This document shows positions 62,300 through 64,000 of a stretch of 64,000 nucleotides of DNA, piece after piece. The stretch covers positions 1 to 64,000 of the forward strand of contig CAYQUX010000013.1 in NCBI GenBank assembly GCA_964420995.1, written 5' to 3'. The position numbers were made by a program, and so were the translations under genes. The first letter of the stretch is position 1. Every line of letters begins with the position of its first letter. Below the pieces are notes generated by a model. The model saw only the letters and a program-made list of their open reading frames with translations, was not told the origin of the DNA and made no database searches. The DNA comes from Leptolinea sp964420995. GTDB taxonomy: Bacteria > Chloroflexota > Anaerolineae > Anaerolineales > Anaerolineaceae.

Positions 62300-63820
62300 C
62301 TATTTGAATAAGAAGTCGGTATTGGAAGCTTGAGGTAGAGGAATTGCCTGCGAATAAAGAAAGGCTCCCCTGGGGTACATCAAGTCCCCGAGTGTTTGCT
62401 TCCGCATGTCAAGAAGCTGGTTTTTTTGATCACTGGTAAGGCTTTGATTTACTTTTACAAAGTTCACAGCCAGGTTATAGATGATCTCTCCATCCAATTG
62501 ACCATACGTTTTCATCATGCTCAGCACCAGGGTCTTATCAGCCGTACCGCCGCTCAGGAACTTGCGCAATTCCGTTGAAATCTGGCGGCGAATATCAACA
62601 ATACCCTGAAGCGAAGGTTTCTGTACGGCAACCAGCTCGTTTATCACCTGCGCCTGTTCCGTATTCAATGTTTTTATGAACGTCTCCCCCATATCACCGG
62701 TAAGGTTGGTCGGGATGGCATACGTGGGATCGCTCATGGCATGGATATCTTTCAGATAGAAAGATCCGAAGTATGTTCCGTGACGTTCGGGGCAGAAGTA
62801 CACATCAGCGTCCACAGAACCGGCATACCAGCTGAACATATCAGCCGCATAGGTCATCACCGCCACTTTTACATCTCTATCAATACCCTTGATATCGGAA
62901 GGTTCCACCACTTTTGGCCAATCCGACATACCTTTGCCGACCATGGCGCTCAGGCTTGTTTTCTGGGCGGGTGTTAAAGAATTTAACAATTTTCCCATCA
63001 GTTGGGCGCGGGCATAACTGATTTCGCCATCCAGACTGTAAAGTTCGGCGGAATAATTTTTAACAGCGTCTTCACTCAATCCGGTGGTGCCTGAGGGAAG
63101 TTCCCCGTTGATCAACCGGCGGAATGCCTCCATGAGCACAAAGCGCTTATACCCGTAATCATTGATGGAAGCAACCTGATTTTTTGCCAGTGCGACCAAC
63201 TCAGCCCGTTGATCTGCATTCAAGATATTCAGCATATTCATGGCGGCACTGGTTAAAAAGTCACCGGCATGCCCCATCTGGCTCGGGTCGTTATCCCGCA
63301 AATACTGGAATCCCCAGAAGTCAGCCACTTTCCCGGGAGGGAAGAAAGAATCAGAACCAAGATCGCCGGTTAAAAAAGCCAGAGCATCGTAAGCGATGGT
63401 CATTCCCTGGGCTTTATCAGAAATTGCCTGTTCGATATTATAGGCTGAACCTCCGGCATGAGATTTCCCCCCATTTTCAGGATTTTCGTTCTTGCCCTGC
63501 TTGTTTCCTTCAGATAGCCCTTTCTCTGGTGAACAGGCAAGTTGGTTCTGCACCATTTCGCAGACGCCGGTTTCCAAACCCTTTTTCGCCGTGAATTCAC
63601 AGGTGTCCTGAGCAGCTTTCCCGTTACAGGCGGTTATGGCTTCGGGCGGAGGCGTTTGCCCCTGGGACAGTCCATTAGGAATACCCTGTTGACTGACCAA
63701 AAGGGCATTTTTACTGGCGCCAGAACTCTTTCCCTGGGTATGTGCGGTACTAACTGTTGGCGAACACGCAGACAGAAGGATCGTCAACAACATGAAAAGC
63801 GATACGAAAGTCCGTTTCAT
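62300..63820 (-). CDS. Lipoprotein with Cys-rich segment and repeated helical units
   Basis: A 506-residue exported lipoprotein, lipobox ending at Cys19 (LLSAC). A Cys-rich segment (about 57-95; PPPEAITACNGKAAQDTCEFTA and ACSPEKG) resembles a short motif in several exported bacterial proteins. Four units of the type LNADQRAELVALAKNQ, LTPAQKTSLSAMVGKG, LNTEQAQVINELVAVQ and LTSDQKNQLLDMRKQT follow, like LTxxQ repeats of CpxP/Spy-type periplasmic proteins. GGAGAAAAA precedes the ATG. It heads the tandem phosphatases. Confidence 0.75.
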   Translation of the reverse strand: MKRTFVSLFMLLTILLSACSPTVSTAHTQGKSSGASKNALLVSQQGIPNGLSQGQTPPPEAITACNGKAAQDTCEFTAKKGLETGVCEMVQNQLACSPEKGLSEGNKQGKNENPENGGKSHAGGSAYNIEQAISDKAQGMTIAYDALAFLTGDLGSDSFFPPGKVADFWGFQYLRDNDPSQMGHAGDFLTSAAMNMLNILNADQRAELVALAKNQVASINDYGYKRFVLMEAFRRLINGELPSGTTGLSEDAVKNYSAELYSLDGEISYARAQLMGKLLNSLTPAQKTSLSAMVGKGMSDWPKVVEPSDIKGIDRDVKVAVMTYAADMFSWYAGSVDADVYFCPERHGTYFGSFYLKDIHAMSDPTYAIPTNLTGDMGETFIKTLNTEQAQVINELVAVQKPSLQGIVDIRRQISTELRKFLSGGTADKTLVLSMMKTYGQLDGEIIYNLAVNFVKVNQSLTSDQKNQLLDMRKQTLGDLMYPRGAFLYSQAIPLPQASNTDFLFK

Positions 63821-63837
63821 TTTTTCTCCAATTCTTA

Positions 63838-63999
63838 TTAATTAGATTTTCTGGCATACGTTACTTTTAATTCGGTACTGGCCAGGGTGATATTTTGAAT
63901 GGCTTTCAGGAGAACGTCCCTATTCACCTGGCTGGCTGGAACCGATAATTGCGGCCGGGTGGATAACGCGTACAGGGTGTAAATATAGACTTTTTCTCC
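63838..63999 (-). CDS. C-terminal end of a truncated upstream gene
   Basis: A frame open at the window edge encodes about 53 residues ending NITLASTELKVTYARKSN and a TAA stop at 63838-63840. It is on the same strand as the lipoprotein operon, 17 bases from its start codon, so it is probably the operon's first gene, of which only the 3' end is visible. The family cannot be named. Confidence 0.55.
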   Translation of the reverse strand, partial: GEKVYIYTLYALSTRPQLSVPASQVNRDVLLKAIQNITLASTELKVTYARKSN

Positions 64000-64000
64000 C

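Overview
The window (64 kb, moderately GC-rich, no rRNA, tRNA, prophage or CRISPR seen) looks like a chromosomal segment of an Anaerolineae-like member of the Chloroflexota. This is an inference from gene content: a one-operon shikimate pathway with an AroK-AroB fusion, several GT39-type membrane proteins, a tungsten-type aldehyde ferredoxin oxidoreductase, GatCAB, and surface proteins with an 'NPFPPPT ... LPxxWT' signature and Thr/Pro-rich stalks. It could not be tested by a search.

Region 1 (0.3-9.2 kb) is an aromatic amino acid operon: aroH, aroF, tyrA, aroA, aroE, aroC, aroKB (fused) and aroQ, mostly with stop/start overlaps. All seven shikimate-pathway activities plus chorismate mutase and prephenate/arogenate dehydrogenase are present. 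Upstream lies a sigma70-type promoter, a 26-codon leader ORF with seven Phe/Tyr codons in an eight-codon run, and a 10-bp terminator hairpin before aroH. This looks like a previously unannotated Phe/Tyr attenuator and is the strongest discovery in the window.

Region 2 (9-32 kb) is mixed metabolism and signalling: a GT39-like protein, an RRM protein paired with a cold-shock protein, a roughly 150-bp tandem repeat array, a clostripain-like lipoprotein, an HpaI-type aldolase, an acetyltransferase, a Mth938-like protein, a methyltransferase, L-serine dehydratase, an AOR-family oxidoreductase, a second GT39-like protein, a PAS/HD-GYP protein, a LigB-type dioxygenase, a URO-D-like protein, a PadR/DUF2812 pair and gatCAB.

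Region 3 (32-45 kb) encodes the envelope: three paralogous single-anchor surface proteins with FN3/Ig-like domains, a third GT39-like protein, a CYTH protein, a SagB-like oxidoreductase and the lipid II flippase MurJ. Region 4 (44-59 kb) holds a GAF-PAS histidine kinase, an MBL protein, an asparaginase, a CheY-like regulator, an NfeD/SPFH pair, assorted enzymes, DegV and homoserine dehydrogenase. Region 5 (59-64 kb) is an export operon: a truncated gene, a repeat-containing lipoprotein and two tandem purple-acid-phosphatase-like enzymes.

Two dispersed hairpin repeat families recur at 1-300, 11.76-12.51 kb, 28.93 kb and 54.5-54.9 kb. The cassettes at the left end and at 54.5 kb are in opposite orientation.
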